Shown in pieces: positions 1 to 9,476 of a stretch of 64,000 nucleotides of DNA. The notes below the pieces were generated by a model. That model searched no databases. It had not been told where the DNA came from and saw nothing but the letters and a program-made list of their open reading frames with translations. Source of the DNA: Pseudomonadota bacterium (GTDB lineage Bacteria > Pseudomonadota > Gammaproteobacteria > Steroidobacterales > Steroidobacteraceae); the NCBI GenBank assembly GCA_021805275.1, contig JAJZFQ010000006.1, positions 1 to 64,000 of the forward strand. Reading direction: 5' to 3'. The translations under genes and the position numbers were made by a program. Each line of letters begins with the position of its first letter. The stretch's first letter is position 1.

Positions 1-1142
1 CCCAACGGCACGGCGAACTCGAGGGCGAGGCTGGCATCGCGGCCGAGCGCAGCGCGCTCGATCAGGCTCTCGAACAGGGCAAACAGCCCCAGCACCAGGC
101 TGGTGGTGGCCGCATATACCAGCCCGCGGTTGAGCACCATCGAGACATCGATGACACGGTGGCGCAGCACCGCATACAACATCGCGAGGACGCCGAGGGT
201 GGTCAACGCGTTATTCAGTAGCGCTGTGACCACAAAACTCAGCGGCAGCGGCAAGTCAGTGAAAACCACCCCCGTCACGAACACCACGCTGCCCCACAGC
301 AGCCAGCGCAGGCGCAGGCGTTGCCGGGCATCGGCATGGCGCTGGCTGGCGGCGAGCAGCGCGATCGGTACCAGATAACTGGCGGGTGGCAGCAGGCCAA
401 GCGCCGGCTGCAGGAATCCCGCCCAAGCGCCGGCCACGACGGCGATCGGACCACCCACTAGCGTGATCGTCGCGGCGCCCAGGACCAGCGCGAACGAGAT
501 CCGCCACAGCCGGCGCTCGCGTGGACCCAAGGCGCTGCCCGCGATCGATTCCGCCATGACGTAGAAGCCGATCCGCGCCGCCAGGGAGAAGCCGTAGGAA
601 CCGAGCAGGTCGAGCAGGGCCAGGCCGTTGCTGCCCGGCGTGAGCGAAGCGCTTGCAAACGCGAGCGGGGTTTGGGCCATCGCCCACAGGGCCATGCCCC
701 AGGCGGCGCGGTCGTGGCCGCGCCACAGCGCCAGCAGGGCGATGCCCGCGATCAGGATCAGCGAGTAAACCGATAACCAGTCGGCCCAACTGGCCAGCGC
801 GCCGATGTTGCCATCGACCGCGCCCACACGGACGCTGATCTGCGCCGCGCCGCGCTGGATCCGCAGCGCATAGCTCGCCGTGGCCGGCAGGACGGTGCCT
901 TCACTGGCCACCAGCGCGATACGCGTGGCGCGCGACTGCGCGGCCAGATCGAGCCGGTCGCCGGCATGCAGGGTGGCCGGCGTGAGTCCCGGGATCGGTT
1001 CGATGCGCACCTGCCGCGCATTGGCCCAGCCCACCGTGAACGGCAGTTGTGGGTCGGGCTGAAACTGCATCCAGACCGCATAGACGCTGGCGGCCACCAG
1101 CACGGCCGAGAGCAATACCAACAGCCCGTGGCGACGATGCAT
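1..1142 (-). CDS. Membrane sensor protein, probable multi-TM histidine kinase (C-terminus beyond left edge)
   Basis: The first 380 codons are visible; the gene runs off the left edge. An N-terminal membrane anchor (about residues 5-22) is followed by about 100 extracytoplasmic residues. Then come roughly eight hydrophobic helices ending in VLRHRVIDVSMVLNRGLVYA near residue 330. That last motif is typical of 7TM-type sensors that carry a histidine kinase, cyclase or SpoIIE-type phosphatase module at the C-terminus; here the output module is outside the window. The start is ATG 1142 because AGGGG lies 6 nt upstream; ATG 1148 is in frame but lacks spacing. Seen: topology and motif. Inferred: signal transduction. 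The output type cannot be decided. Confidence 0.7.
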   Translation of the reverse strand, partial: MHRRHGLLVLLSAVLVAASVYAVWMQFQPDPQLPFTVGWANARQVRIEPIPGLTPATLHAGDRLDLAAQSRATRIALVASEGTVLPATASYALRIQRGAAQISVRVGAVDGNIGALASWADWLSVYSLILIAGIALLALWRGHDRAAWGMALWAMAQTPLAFASASLTPGSNGLALLDLLGSYGFSLAARIGFYVMAESIAGSALGPRERRLWRISFALVLGAATITLVGGPIAVVAGAWAGFLQPALGLLPPASYLVPIALLAASQRHADARQRLRLRWLLWGSVVFVTGVVFTDLPLPLSFVVTALLNNALTTLGVLAMLYAVLRHRVIDVSMVLNRGLVYAATTSLVLGLFALFESLIERAALGRDASLALEFAVPL

Positions 1143-1183
1143 GCTCATCCCCTGTCAGTGCGCGGTCGAACTCCGCGGAAAAT

Positions 1184-1195
1184 ACACTAAAGTGT
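1184..1195. promoter_or_regulatory. 12-bp inverted repeat upstream of the sensor gene
   Basis: ACACT-AA-AGTGT lies 42 bp upstream of the sensor gene start, in a position suited to an operator. No good -10/-35 pair could be fixed around it, and a short palindrome can arise by chance. Confidence 0.25.
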
Positions 1196-1273
1196 CGGTG
1201 CGCGTCCAAATGGACCCCCTCCGCGCTGTGATCAGCGTACGTCGAGGACGCGGCGTTGAGCGTCCGCAAATGG

Positions 1274-1291
1274 CCGACAGCCACCTGTCGG
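1274..1291 (-). terminator. Possible terminator of the frameshifted gene
   Basis: A 7-bp stem CCGACAG/CTGTCGG with a 4-nt loop lies about 80 bp after the stop of the frameshifted gene. On the minus strand it is followed by CCATTT, only a weak U-tract. The rest of 1149-1370 shows no gene. Confidence 0.35.
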
Positions 1292-1370
1292 AGTTTCCGA
1301 CCCTGAGCAATCCGTCAGGGACGGCAGCTTCCAAGCAGCGTATTTCAGGCGCAGTGCGCATTGAGCAAGT

Positions 1371-1905
1371 TCAGCTATTAGGGTTGGGCCACATCGCGCG
1401 AACTATTTTCTGCCATTCCTCATAAATGTCGGCGCTGGGTGCAACCGGGATCGCAGTGATCTGTGCGTCGACGAACTCGCGAAAGTCCCTGCCAAACTGT
1501 CCGGCGAGCAGTTTCCAGGCAGCCCCGGAAACCCACATGACGCATGTAGGAACGTATGCCCGCGCAATAGCTGTCAAACGCGGCTTGGTCGAGCGTGTTG
1601 TCTTGGTGCTGCAGGAAAGAATCCTCTCCACTCAGGAATGCCGCGCGGCACAGCAGTATCCATTGCGTGAATTCGAGGCGCGTCATGGTCGGAGCTGCAT
1701 CCATTCCCTTTTGCCACACAACGGCCAATTCCGGGCTGGCCAGGGCCAGCGACGCCTTGCTCGCCCGATCGGCACGGCCCTGCTGCATCATCGCGCGCTG
1801 GCTGCGGTCGGCGCCGCGCACCTGCGGGCCCAGGTAAATGAGGGAGCCCACGACAGCGACCGACGCGATGGACTGACTCATGTAAAAGACTTCTTCAAGA
1901 GTCAA
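1371..1905 (-). pseudogene. Frameshifted gene of unknown family (about 175 aa if repaired)
   Basis: The N-terminal part, reading from TTG 1905, contains TLEEVFYMSQSIASVAVVGS, a membrane segment and then a helical region up to SYMRHVGFRG. The homologous continuation AAWKLLAGQFGRDFREFVDA lies in the next frame and ends at 1371. The frames join at the CCCC run at 1523-1526: removing one base gives a continuous FRAAWKLL. AAAGGAGG at 1911-1918 sits 5 nt before TTG 1905 and fixes the start. The product resembles short single-membrane-pass proteins of unknown function in Proteobacteria. Whether the extra base is real or a sequencing error cannot be told here. Without repair the gene would end in an unrelated tail at 1420. 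Confidence 0.6.
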
Positions 1906-1974
1906 GAAAGCCTCCTTTGATAGGCCTAGCCGTTGCGTGGACCGCCGCGCGGAAAAGCGTGCGGCCACCCAGCA

Positions 1975-2277
1975 TCAATGATAGTCCTCCTCACGCTGGT
2001 GGCGCACGGCAGTGACGGTCACAGTGCGGCCGTCATCGATCTCGAAAAGTGCGACATAGCCCGAGTGGCCAAACGGGATCAAAATCTCTCGCCAGCGGGG
2101 GTTTTTCTGGAGCAGCGCCCTTCTGCACGAAAAAGGCGAATAGGCCAGTAGTTCAAACGCACGTTCAATCGCCGCGAGCGCGCGCTTGGCCGCATCCCGA
2201 TCCCGTTCAAGACGAAATCTGTACAGCCGGTCGAGGTCCTCAAGAGCTTCCGCCGTCAGGCGGACTTTGTACGTCAC
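1975..2277 (-). CDS. ParE/RelE-superfamily toxin
   Basis: A 100-residue basic protein with the ParE/RelE layout: an N-terminal strand and two helices (LTAEALEDLDRLYRF, then a helix to about residue 45), then strands with REILIPFGHSGYVALFEIDD and the end VTVTAVRHQREEDY. The RxxxIPFGxxGYVALF-type core is typical of ParE toxins, which act on DNA gyrase; RelE relatives cleave mRNA. The final HxREEDY is typical of the superfamily. It overlaps the upstream antitoxin gene by 4 bp (ATGA), so both are made from one transcript. Target class is inferred from sequence similarity only. Confidence 0.85.
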   Translation of the reverse strand: MTYKVRLTAEALEDLDRLYRFRLERDRDAAKRALAAIERAFELLAYSPFSCRRALLQKNPRWREILIPFGHSGYVALFEIDDGRTVTVTAVRHQREEDYH

Positions 2278-2552
2278 GGGCGGGTGCGCTGTGCGCTCGC
2301 TAGCCGCTTGCGTAGCCTGGTGACCGCCTTTTCGGCGGGTACGTAACCGCCTAGCGCCCGTGCACGCTCGGCGCTTGCCATGCCACGCGCGAGGAAATCC
2401 AGTTGAGTCTTGCGAAAATCAATACTGCGAGAAACGGCGTCCATGACGAAAGCGGACAGGCTTTCCCCTGGGGCAAGCACATTCTCCACATCAGTGCGCA
2501 GTTGTTCTGAAACCCGCAGCGACGGAATGGTTCGAGATTTGACATCAGCCAT
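2274..2552 (-). CDS. Antitoxin partner of the ParE-type toxin
   Basis: A 92-residue protein. Residues 6-45 (RTIPSLRVSEQLRTDVENVL, then GESLSAFVMDAV) look like a strand followed by two helices, as in ribbon-helix-helix DNA-binding antitoxins. The C-terminal half is charged and helical with ARGMASAERARALGGYVPAE, the expected toxin-neutralising tail. The start is ATG 2552, preceded by GGGGAG at 6 nt; the longer frame upstream has no Shine-Dalgarno sequence. Gene order antitoxin-toxin, the 4-bp overlap and the large palindrome upstream indicate an autoregulated module. The exact antitoxin family is not certain. Confidence 0.8.
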   Translation of the reverse strand: MADVKSRTIPSLRVSEQLRTDVENVLAPGESLSAFVMDAVSRSIDFRKTQLDFLARGMASAERARALGGYVPAEKAVTRLRKRLASAQRTRP

Positions 2553-2564
2553 TGAGTGCTCCCC

Positions 2565-2586
2565 GTGCATCGCAATTGCGATGCAC
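2565..2586. promoter_or_regulatory. 22-bp perfect palindrome, probable antitoxin operator
   Basis: The half-site GTGCATCGCAA is followed directly by its exact reverse complement, with no mismatch. It lies 12 bp before the antitoxin start and touches the -10 hexamer, the usual position for autorepression by an antitoxin dimer. Confidence 0.7.
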
Positions 2587-2613
2587 TGTAGCGCGACGCG
2601 ACCCAGCGTGCAA
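2585..2613 (-). promoter_or_regulatory. Candidate sigma70 promoter of the toxin-antitoxin pair
   Basis: Minus-strand TTGCAC (2608-2613), a 17-bp spacer and TACAGT (2585-2590). The hexamers match consensus only moderately (3/6 and 4/6), but spacing and position relative to the palindrome fit. Confidence 0.4.
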
Positions 2614-3183
2614 GGTTCGCGAATGGCCGCTCTGAGGCACCCATTTTCGGAACACCAATGACCTGTTGGCGGTACGCGTGTACACGGGCGTGCACATTGG
2701 ACGCCGATCGACATCGCAAGTTTTTGATTCGATGAACCTTCGAGTTCCGTCTGCTAGTCAAAATTGAACGCTTGTTTACACCCCGCTCTTCTGTCGGAAC
2801 GAGATCGGCGGCGACGGGGCACTAGCAAATCGCGAATTTCGTTTCCACTTGCAGATGTGTGCGTGCGCTAGGCCCAACCGCGGAACATGATGCGCCAACG
2901 CCAATCGAGCGGTGTGGCGCGGCGCAAGACTTTATTGTTCTTCCGGCTTCGACGGAAAGACCATTTTGTTCAAGGCGGGGCTAAAACCCGCCGAGGCCCC
3001 AGGCGCGGCCCGCCACCATTTAGGCCAAGCTTTGCCTCCGGGGCAGAAAGGCACATCGGCCACGGAAAGTGCCACTTCGATCTCTTATTTTCGGCATCCA
3101 GGAAAGACTATTTGTCTTTTCGGCGCTTGGAAGGACTATTTGTCCAAATCACGACTTTATTGTCTCTTTACTACATCCTACTG
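2614..3183. other. Non-coding stretch between toxin-antitoxin module and glmS
   Basis: About 570 bp with no ORF that looks like a real gene; predicted plus-strand frames here run into the glmS antisense. GC is visibly lower than in the rest of the window. It contains CGTGTACACG (2677-2686, palindromic) and the repeated motif listed separately. Confidence 0.6.
2928..3166. repeat. Five copies of a GACtwTwTTGTc-like motif
   Basis: Copies: GACTTTATTGTTC (2928-2940), GACCATTTTGTTC (2959-2971), GACTATTTGTCTT (3106-3118), GACTATTTGTCC (3134-3145) and GACTTTATTGTCTC (3153-3166). Two contain the identical 11-mer GACTATTTGTC, itself an imperfect dyad (GAC-N5-GTC). They end about 20 bp from the glmS stop codon. 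Function unknown: binding-site cluster, 3' regulatory region or remnant of a mobile repeat. Confidence 0.5.
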
Positions 3184-5016
3184 CTACTCAACGGTCACGC
3201 TCTTGGCGAGGTTACGCGGCTGATCGACGTCCGTGCCCTTCAGAATTGCCACGTGGTATGCCAGCAGTTGGAGCGGGACGGTGTATACGGCCGGCGCCTG
3301 AAAGTACGTCACGTGCTTGGGCATCTCGATCACCGTGACGCCCTCGCTCGGCTGCAGCCCTGATTCCGGATCGGCGAACACGATGAGCTCTCCGCCCCGG
3401 GCGCGCACTTCCATGAGGTTGGATTTGAGCTTCTCGAGCAGGTCGTTGTTCGGGGCGACCGCGATGACCGGCATGTCGGCGTCGACGAGCGCGAGCGGTC
3501 CGTGCTTGAGCTCACCGGCCGGATAGCTCTCGGCATGGATGTAGGAAATTTCCTTCAGCTTCAGCGCACCCTCCATCGCGATGGGATAAAGAGCGCCGCG
3601 ACCGAGGAACAGCGCGTGATGCTTATCGGCAAAGCGCTCGGCGAGCCGGTGCACGACCGGATCGAGCGTGAGCGCCTTCTCGATCAGGCCGGGCAGCTCG
3701 ATCAGTCGGCTCACAAGGCCCTGCTCGCGTTCGACGTCGCCGCCATGGTGGCGCGCCAGCGCCACGGTGAGCATGGACAGAGCCGTCAGCTGGGTCGTGA
3801 ACGCCTTCGTCGAGGCGACGCCGATTTCAGGGCCGGCGCGCGTCAGCATCACCAGCTCGGATTCACGGACCAGAGAACTCTCCGGCACGTTGCAGATGGC
3901 CAATGTGGAGAGGTACTCGGACTGCTTGGCCAGACGCAGTGCCGCGAGCGTGTCGGCGGTTTCCCCGGATTGGGAGATGGTGACGAACAGCGAGTTCTTG
4001 GGAACCAGCGGGTTGCGGTAGCGGTACTCGCTGGCGATGTCGACGGCGCAGGGGATGCGGCAGATCTGCTCGATGAAATAACGCGCCACGGAGGCGGCGT
4101 GATAGCTGGTGCCGCACGCCACGATGTGCACGCACGCGGTGTGGTTGAACACCTCGGTGGCCGCGGGTCCGAACGCCGCTTCCAACAGGCGACCGTGAGC
4201 GACACGTTCGGCAAGTGTGTCGGCGATGGCGCGCGGCTGCTCGTGGATCTCCTTGAGCATGAAGTGACGGTACGGTCCCTTCTCGGCCGCCTCAGCGCTG
4301 AGTTCGCTTTCCCGTACCGGCCGCTCGGCATCAAGACCGCTCGAGTTGATCACGCGCACCGACTTGCGGCGGATTTCGGCGACATCGCCCTCCTCGAGAA
4401 ACATGAAGCGCCGGGTGACCGGCAGCAGCGCCGCGACGTCCGAGGCGACGAAGTTCTCCTCGACGCCGAGCCCGATCACCACCGGACAGCCCTCGCGGGC
4501 CACCACGAGCCGATCGGGCTCCGCCTCGCTGATGACCGCGAGCGCGTAGGCGCCCTCGAGCTCGGCGACCGTTGCACGCACCGCTTTGAACAGATCGCGC
4601 TCGGTCTTCAGGTGATGGTGGATCCGGTGCGCGATCACCTCGGTGTCGGTCTCGGAGGTAAAGCGATACCCGCGACCCTCGAGATCCGCGCGCAGCGTCT
4701 CGTGGTTCTCAATGATGCCGTTGTGGACGATCGCGAGACCCTCGCCGGACAGGTGCGGGTGGGCGTTGCGTTCGCTCGGCGCGCCGTGCGTGGCCCAGCG
4801 CGTATGGGCAATCCCGGTCCCGCCCCCGGCCGGCGTGGCTGCCAGCGCCTCGACGAGCTTCTGCACCTTGCCGACCGTGCGCAGCCGGGCGAGCCCCCCT
4901 TCGGCGATCACGGCGAGCCCGGCGGAGTCGTAGCCCCGGTACTCCAGACGGCGCAGACCCTCGATCAGGACCGGGACGATATTGCGCTCGGCAATGGCGC
5001 CGACGATTCCGCACAT
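3184..5016 (-). CDS. glmS: Glutamine-fructose-6-phosphate aminotransferase (isomerizing)
   Basis: A 610-residue cytoplasmic enzyme that makes glucosamine-6-phosphate from fructose-6-phosphate and glutamine, the first step to UDP-GlcNAc. The start is ATG 5016 because Cys2 of MCGIVGA is the catalytic nucleophile of the N-terminal glutaminase domain (about 1-240); an in-frame extension to 5151 would bury it. Two SIS sugar-isomerase domains follow (about 290-430 and 460-600) with SQSGETADT and the C-terminal [11 protein letters not shown] typical of the family. Length matches the E. coli protein (609 aa). It works with GlmU, encoded at 6169-7557, but a CHAD gene on the other strand separates the two. 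Confidence 0.98.
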   Translation of the reverse strand: MCGIVGAIAERNIVPVLIEGLRRLEYRGYDSAGLAVIAEGGLARLRTVGKVQKLVEALAATPAGGGTGIAHTRWATHGAPSERNAHPHLSGEGLAIVHNGIIENHETLRADLEGRGYRFTSETDTEVIAHRIHHHLKTERDLFKAVRATVAELEGAYALAVISEAEPDRLVVAREGCPVVIGLGVEENFVASDVAALLPVTRRFMFLEEGDVAEIRRKSVRVINSSGLDAERPVRESELSAEAAEKGPYRHFMLKEIHEQPRAIADTLAERVAHGRLLEAAFGPAATEVFNHTACVHIVACGTSYHAASVARYFIEQICRIPCAVDIASEYRYRNPLVPKNSLFVTISQSGETADTLAALRLAKQSEYLSTLAICNVPESSLVRESELVMLTRAGPEIGVASTKAFTTQLTALSMLTVALARHHGGDVEREQGLVSRLIELPGLIEKALTLDPVVHRLAERFADKHHALFLGRGALYPIAMEGALKLKEISYIHAESYPAGELKHGPLALVDADMPVIAVAPNNDLLEKLKSNLMEVRARGGELIVFADPESGLQPSEGVTVIEMPKHVTYFQAPAVYTVPLQLLAYHVAILKGTDVDQPRNLAKSVTVE

Positions 5017-5151
5017 GGCTGGGATCCTGAATACCCGGAAGGGGCCGACAGTTTGCCTGAAGTGCCCGCTGCGGGGCAGAAGCGGCGCACAGTTCGCGCG
5101 ACCGCCCCGCCAGCGTGAGCACCGGTGAAGCGGCAGGGGATACACGGACAT

Positions 5152-5181
5152 CCGAAAAGGACTTGCTTTTCCACTTTTCGG
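5152..5181 (-). promoter_or_regulatory. Alternative hairpins in the glmS upstream region
   Basis: CCGAAAAG (5152-5159) can pair with CTTTTCGG (5174-5181, 8 bp). Its GAAAAG can instead pair with CTTTTC at 5166-5171. The two stems are mutually exclusive and lie about 135 nt before the glmS start, possibly in its leader. No promoter could be assigned in 5017-5269. Confidence 0.3.
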
Positions 5182-5269
5182 TAGTGATTCGCCGCAGATA
5201 GGCGCATGTTTATGACGATTTCGGTCATTGCGGATAGCGCCTGCGAGGCACGGGCCCTAGTCTGTACCG

Positions 5270-6151
5270 GTGATCGTAAAACCCCGCGCTCCACTGCCCG
5301 AACCGCCCGACGTTCGGCATCTGGCACGCCGGAGCCTCGCCGATGCGACCGAGTGGCTGGAGACTCCCCGGCTTTCGGACCGGGCGGTGCACGCGGTGCG
5401 CAAGGAGCTGAAGCGCACGCGGGCCATGCTTCGGCTGATGCGCACCGGGCTCGGAGAGCGAGCCTATCGCCGGGATAACGCCGAGCTGCGCGACGTTGCA
5501 CGCTCGCTGAGCGGGGTGCGCGACAGCCGGGTGCTGCTCGATACGCTGCAGGGCTTGTCCCGGCATCGCGATGGCGGGTCCGGCAGGGGCCAGACTGACT
5601 TGTGCAAGCAGCTGCGGCGCGACCATGCGAGCGCGCGACGTCTCCTGCATGACGAGGCGGCGGCCGTACAGCAGGCCCGTGCCGTCCTGCGCGCCGTGAG
5701 GGACCGCCTGGCCGCAGGGAACGCCAGGGGTTACCGCTGGTCCGTGCTTGAGACCGGACTCAGACGCGTGTATGTACGGGCGCGCCAGGCGCTCCGACGC
5801 GTTCGGACACGACCGTCGGCCGAGAATCTCCACGAGCTGCGCAAGCAGACGAAGTATCTGTGGCACCAGCTTCAGGCCCTCACCCCGCCGCGCGACCGTC
5901 GCAACGGCGCGCGCATCGAGGCAACCCATCATCTCTCCGATCTGCTCGGGGATGACCACAATCTCACCGTGCTGCGCCACAAGGCGCTCGAAGCGCCGCT
6001 GAAGCCCGGCGCGCGGCAACGGCTGTTGGCGCGCATCGATGCGCAACGTGCGCGCCGGATCCGCCAGGCATTGGCACTGGCGTCGCGGGCCTTTCGCGAT
6101 CCGCCGGCGATGTTTGCGGCCCGGGTGATGCACCGGGCCGCCCGGGACTGA
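5270..6151 (+). CDS. CHAD domain-containing protein
   Basis: 293 residues, almost all alpha-helical and rich in Arg and His. Conserved CHAD signatures are seen: VHAVRKELKRTRAMLRLMR near residue 42, then LSGVRDSRVLLDTL near 80, and the second half-repeat with ENLHELRKQTKYLWHQL near 185 and HHLSDLLGDDHNL near 222. CHAD domains bind inorganic polyphosphate through conserved basic and His residues and are often fused to CYTH triphosphatases; no CYTH domain is present. The gene is divergent from glmS and convergent with glmU, with only 17 bp between stops. Role in the cell is inferred (polyphosphate binding). Confidence 0.88.
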   Translation: MIVKPRAPLPEPPDVRHLARRSLADATEWLETPRLSDRAVHAVRKELKRTRAMLRLMRTGLGERAYRRDNAELRDVARSLSGVRDSRVLLDTLQGLSRHRDGGSGRGQTDLCKQLRRDHASARRLLHDEAAAVQQARAVLRAVRDRLAAGNARGYRWSVLETGLRRVYVRARQALRRVRTRPSAENLHELRKQTKYLWHQLQALTPPRDRRNGARIEATHHLSDLLGDDHNLTVLRHKALEAPLKPGARQRLLARIDAQRARRIRQALALASRAFRDPPAMFAARVMHRAARD

Positions 6152-6168
6152 CGACCGCGGGCTCCGGG

Positions 6169-7557
6169 CTATTTTTTCGGCTTGACCGGCCGCTGCCAGC
6201 CCTCGAGAGTGACCTGGCGCGCACGGGCGATGGTGAGCTTGCCCGCCGGCACTTCCCGGATGACGGTCGAGCCGGCAGCGATGGTCGCACCCTCGCCGAC
6301 CGTGATCGGCGCGACCAGCACGCTGTTGGAGCCCGTGTGTGCGCCGGCACCGATGTGGGTGCGGTGTTTGTTGGCACCATCGTAGTTCGCGATGATCGTT
6401 CCGGCGCCGACGTTGACCCGGGCGCCGAGTTCGGCGTCACCCACATAGGACAGGTGGTTCGCCTTAGACTCCGCACCGAGGGTCGAGTTTTTCACTTCAA
6501 CGAAGTTGCCGATGTGCACGCCGTCAGCGAGGCGCGTGGCCGGTCGCACGCGCGAAAATGGTCCGATGCGGGCCTCTGCGCCAATGACCGCTCCGTCGAG
6601 CACCGAGTACGGAAACAGCTCGGTGTCATCGCCGATCTCGCTGTCGCGCACGATGCAGCCGGCGCCGATGCGCACCCGGTCGCCGAGGACGACGCGTCCT
6701 TCGAGAATCACGTTCACGTCGAGAGAAACGTCCTGTCCGTGCGTCACTTCGCCCCGCACGTCGAGCCGCAGCGGGTCGGTGACCGTGACGCCCGCGCGCA
6801 TCAACTCCAGTGCGGCGTTGCGTCGCAAGAGGCCCTCCAGCTCGGCGAGCTGTACCTTGTCGTTGACGCCGAGTGCCTCGATGGGATCGGCGAGCTGCAC
6901 CGGCGTTACGGCCACGCCCGAGCGGACCGCCAGCCCGATGACATCCGTGAGGTAATATTCGCGCTGCGCGTTGTCGTTGCGCAGGCTGGCGAGCCAACCC
7001 TTCAGGCGGCCGGCCGGCGCGGCCAGCACACCGGTGTTGCACTCCCCGATGCGCAGCTCCTCGGTGGAGGCGTCCTTCTGCTCCACGATGCGCGCCACCT
7101 TGCCGGTCGCATCGCGCACGATCCGACCGTAGCCGCCCGGATCGCCGGGCCGCATGGTGAGCAGCGCCAGCTCGCCGGCGGCGGCGATGTCGACCAGCCG
7201 TGCGAGCGTGGCCGGGCGCAGCAGCGGCACGTCGCCGTAGAGCACGAGCACGACCTCGCCATCGGCTATGTGGGGCGCGGCCTGCTGCAGAGCGTGTCCG
7301 GTACCGAGCTGCTCGGCCTGGTGGACCCAGTTGAGCGCCGGATCGGTAAACGCGGCGCGGACCTGCTCCCCGCCGTGGCCATGGACGATGTGAATCCGCG
7401 CCGGCGCGAGCGCCCGGGCGGCAGCAATGACGTGTGCGAGCAAGGGGCGTGCGGCGAGCGGCTGCAGCACCTTCGGCAGGCGCGACTTCATGCGCTTGCC
7501 CTCGCCCGCGGCCAGGATCACCACCGACAGCGGTGCTGCGGAAGCTGATGTGTTCAT
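6169..7557 (-). CDS. glmU: Bifunctional GlcNAc-1-phosphate uridyltransferase / glucosamine-1-phosphate acetyltransferase
   Basis: 462 residues, usual family length. The N-terminal pyrophosphorylase domain shows LAAGEGKRMKSRLPKVLQP at about 15-33 and the nucleotide/metal-site region VLYGDVPLL near 105. The C-terminal left-handed beta-helix (about 250-450) has hexapeptide repeats such as VIGAEARIGPFSRVRPAT and the acetyl-CoA site region HRTHIGAGAHTGSNSVLVAP. It makes UDP-GlcNAc for peptidoglycan and LPS. It follows atpC by 37 bp on the same strand, so it may be partly co-transcribed with the ATP synthase operon, as in many gammaproteobacteria. Confidence 0.97.
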   Translation of the reverse strand: MNTSASAAPLSVVILAAGEGKRMKSRLPKVLQPLAARPLLAHVIAAARALAPARIHIVHGHGGEQVRAAFTDPALNWVHQAEQLGTGHALQQAAPHIADGEVVLVLYGDVPLLRPATLARLVDIAAAGELALLTMRPGDPGGYGRIVRDATGKVARIVEQKDASTEELRIGECNTGVLAAPAGRLKGWLASLRNDNAQREYYLTDVIGLAVRSGVAVTPVQLADPIEALGVNDKVQLAELEGLLRRNAALELMRAGVTVTDPLRLDVRGEVTHGQDVSLDVNVILEGRVVLGDRVRIGAGCIVRDSEIGDDTELFPYSVLDGAVIGAEARIGPFSRVRPATRLADGVHIGNFVEVKNSTLGAESKANHLSYVGDAELGARVNVGAGTIIANYDGANKHRTHIGAGAHTGSNSVLVAPITVGEGATIAAGSTVIREVPAGKLTIARARQVTLEGWQRPVKPKK

Positions 7558-7594
7558 GCGCCGATTATGCCGCGAGCCAGCATGCGGCGCGCCG

Positions 7595-8023
7595 TCAGCC
7601 GCGCATTTTCCGCAGCCGCTCGATGATCTTCAGCTGCGCGGCGGCGCGCGCCAGTTCCGCCAGCGCCTCGGCCTGCGAGATATGATCGGTGCGGTCCCGC
7701 AGGGCCTCCTCGGCACGCTGCTTGGCGGCAAGCGCCGCCGCCTCGTCGATATCCTTCGCGCGCTGCGCCGTGTCGGCGAGCACCGTGATCCGGTGCGGCT
7801 GGACCTCGATCGCACCGCCGCCGACGAAGAACAGCTGCTCGGTGCCCTCGGGCGTCTGCACCCGTACCTCGCCGGGCTTGAGCATCGAGAGCAGCGGCGC
7901 GTGCCGCGGGGCCACGCCGATCTCACCCTGGGAGGCCGGCGCGAACACCATGGTCGCGAGCCCCGAGAAGATCTCGCCCTCGGCGCTGACGATGTCGACG
8001 TGAATGGTGTGCGATTCGGCCAT
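7595..8023 (-). CDS. atpC: ATP synthase F1 epsilon subunit
   Basis: 142 residues. The N-terminal beta-sandwich contains VSAEGEIFSGLATMV and GVAPRHAPLLSMLKPGEVR; the C-terminal helical hairpin is seen from about residue 95. It is part of the central stalk and inhibits ATP hydrolysis. The start at ATG 8023 (MAESHTIHV) matches the family; the longer frame to 8071 runs into atpD. Last gene of the atp operon, 10 bp after atpD. Confidence 0.96.
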   Translation of the reverse strand: MAESHTIHVDIVSAEGEIFSGLATMVFAPASQGEIGVAPRHAPLLSMLKPGEVRVQTPEGTEQLFFVGGGAIEVQPHRITVLADTAQRAKDIDEAAALAAKQRAEEALRDRTDHISQAEALAELARAAAQLKIIERLRKMRG

Positions 8024-8033
8024 GGCGGCTCTC

Positions 8034-9476
<1,443 letters not shown>

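Noticed and set aside
5017..5269. glmS ribozyme
   Set aside because: Known only upstream of glmS in Firmicutes; no matching core was seen here.
6140..6177. U-tract terminator after the CHAD gene
   Set aside because: GCCCGG/CCGGGC can pair and T6 follows, but the T-run is the two Lys codons at the end of glmU and the loop is 18 nt.
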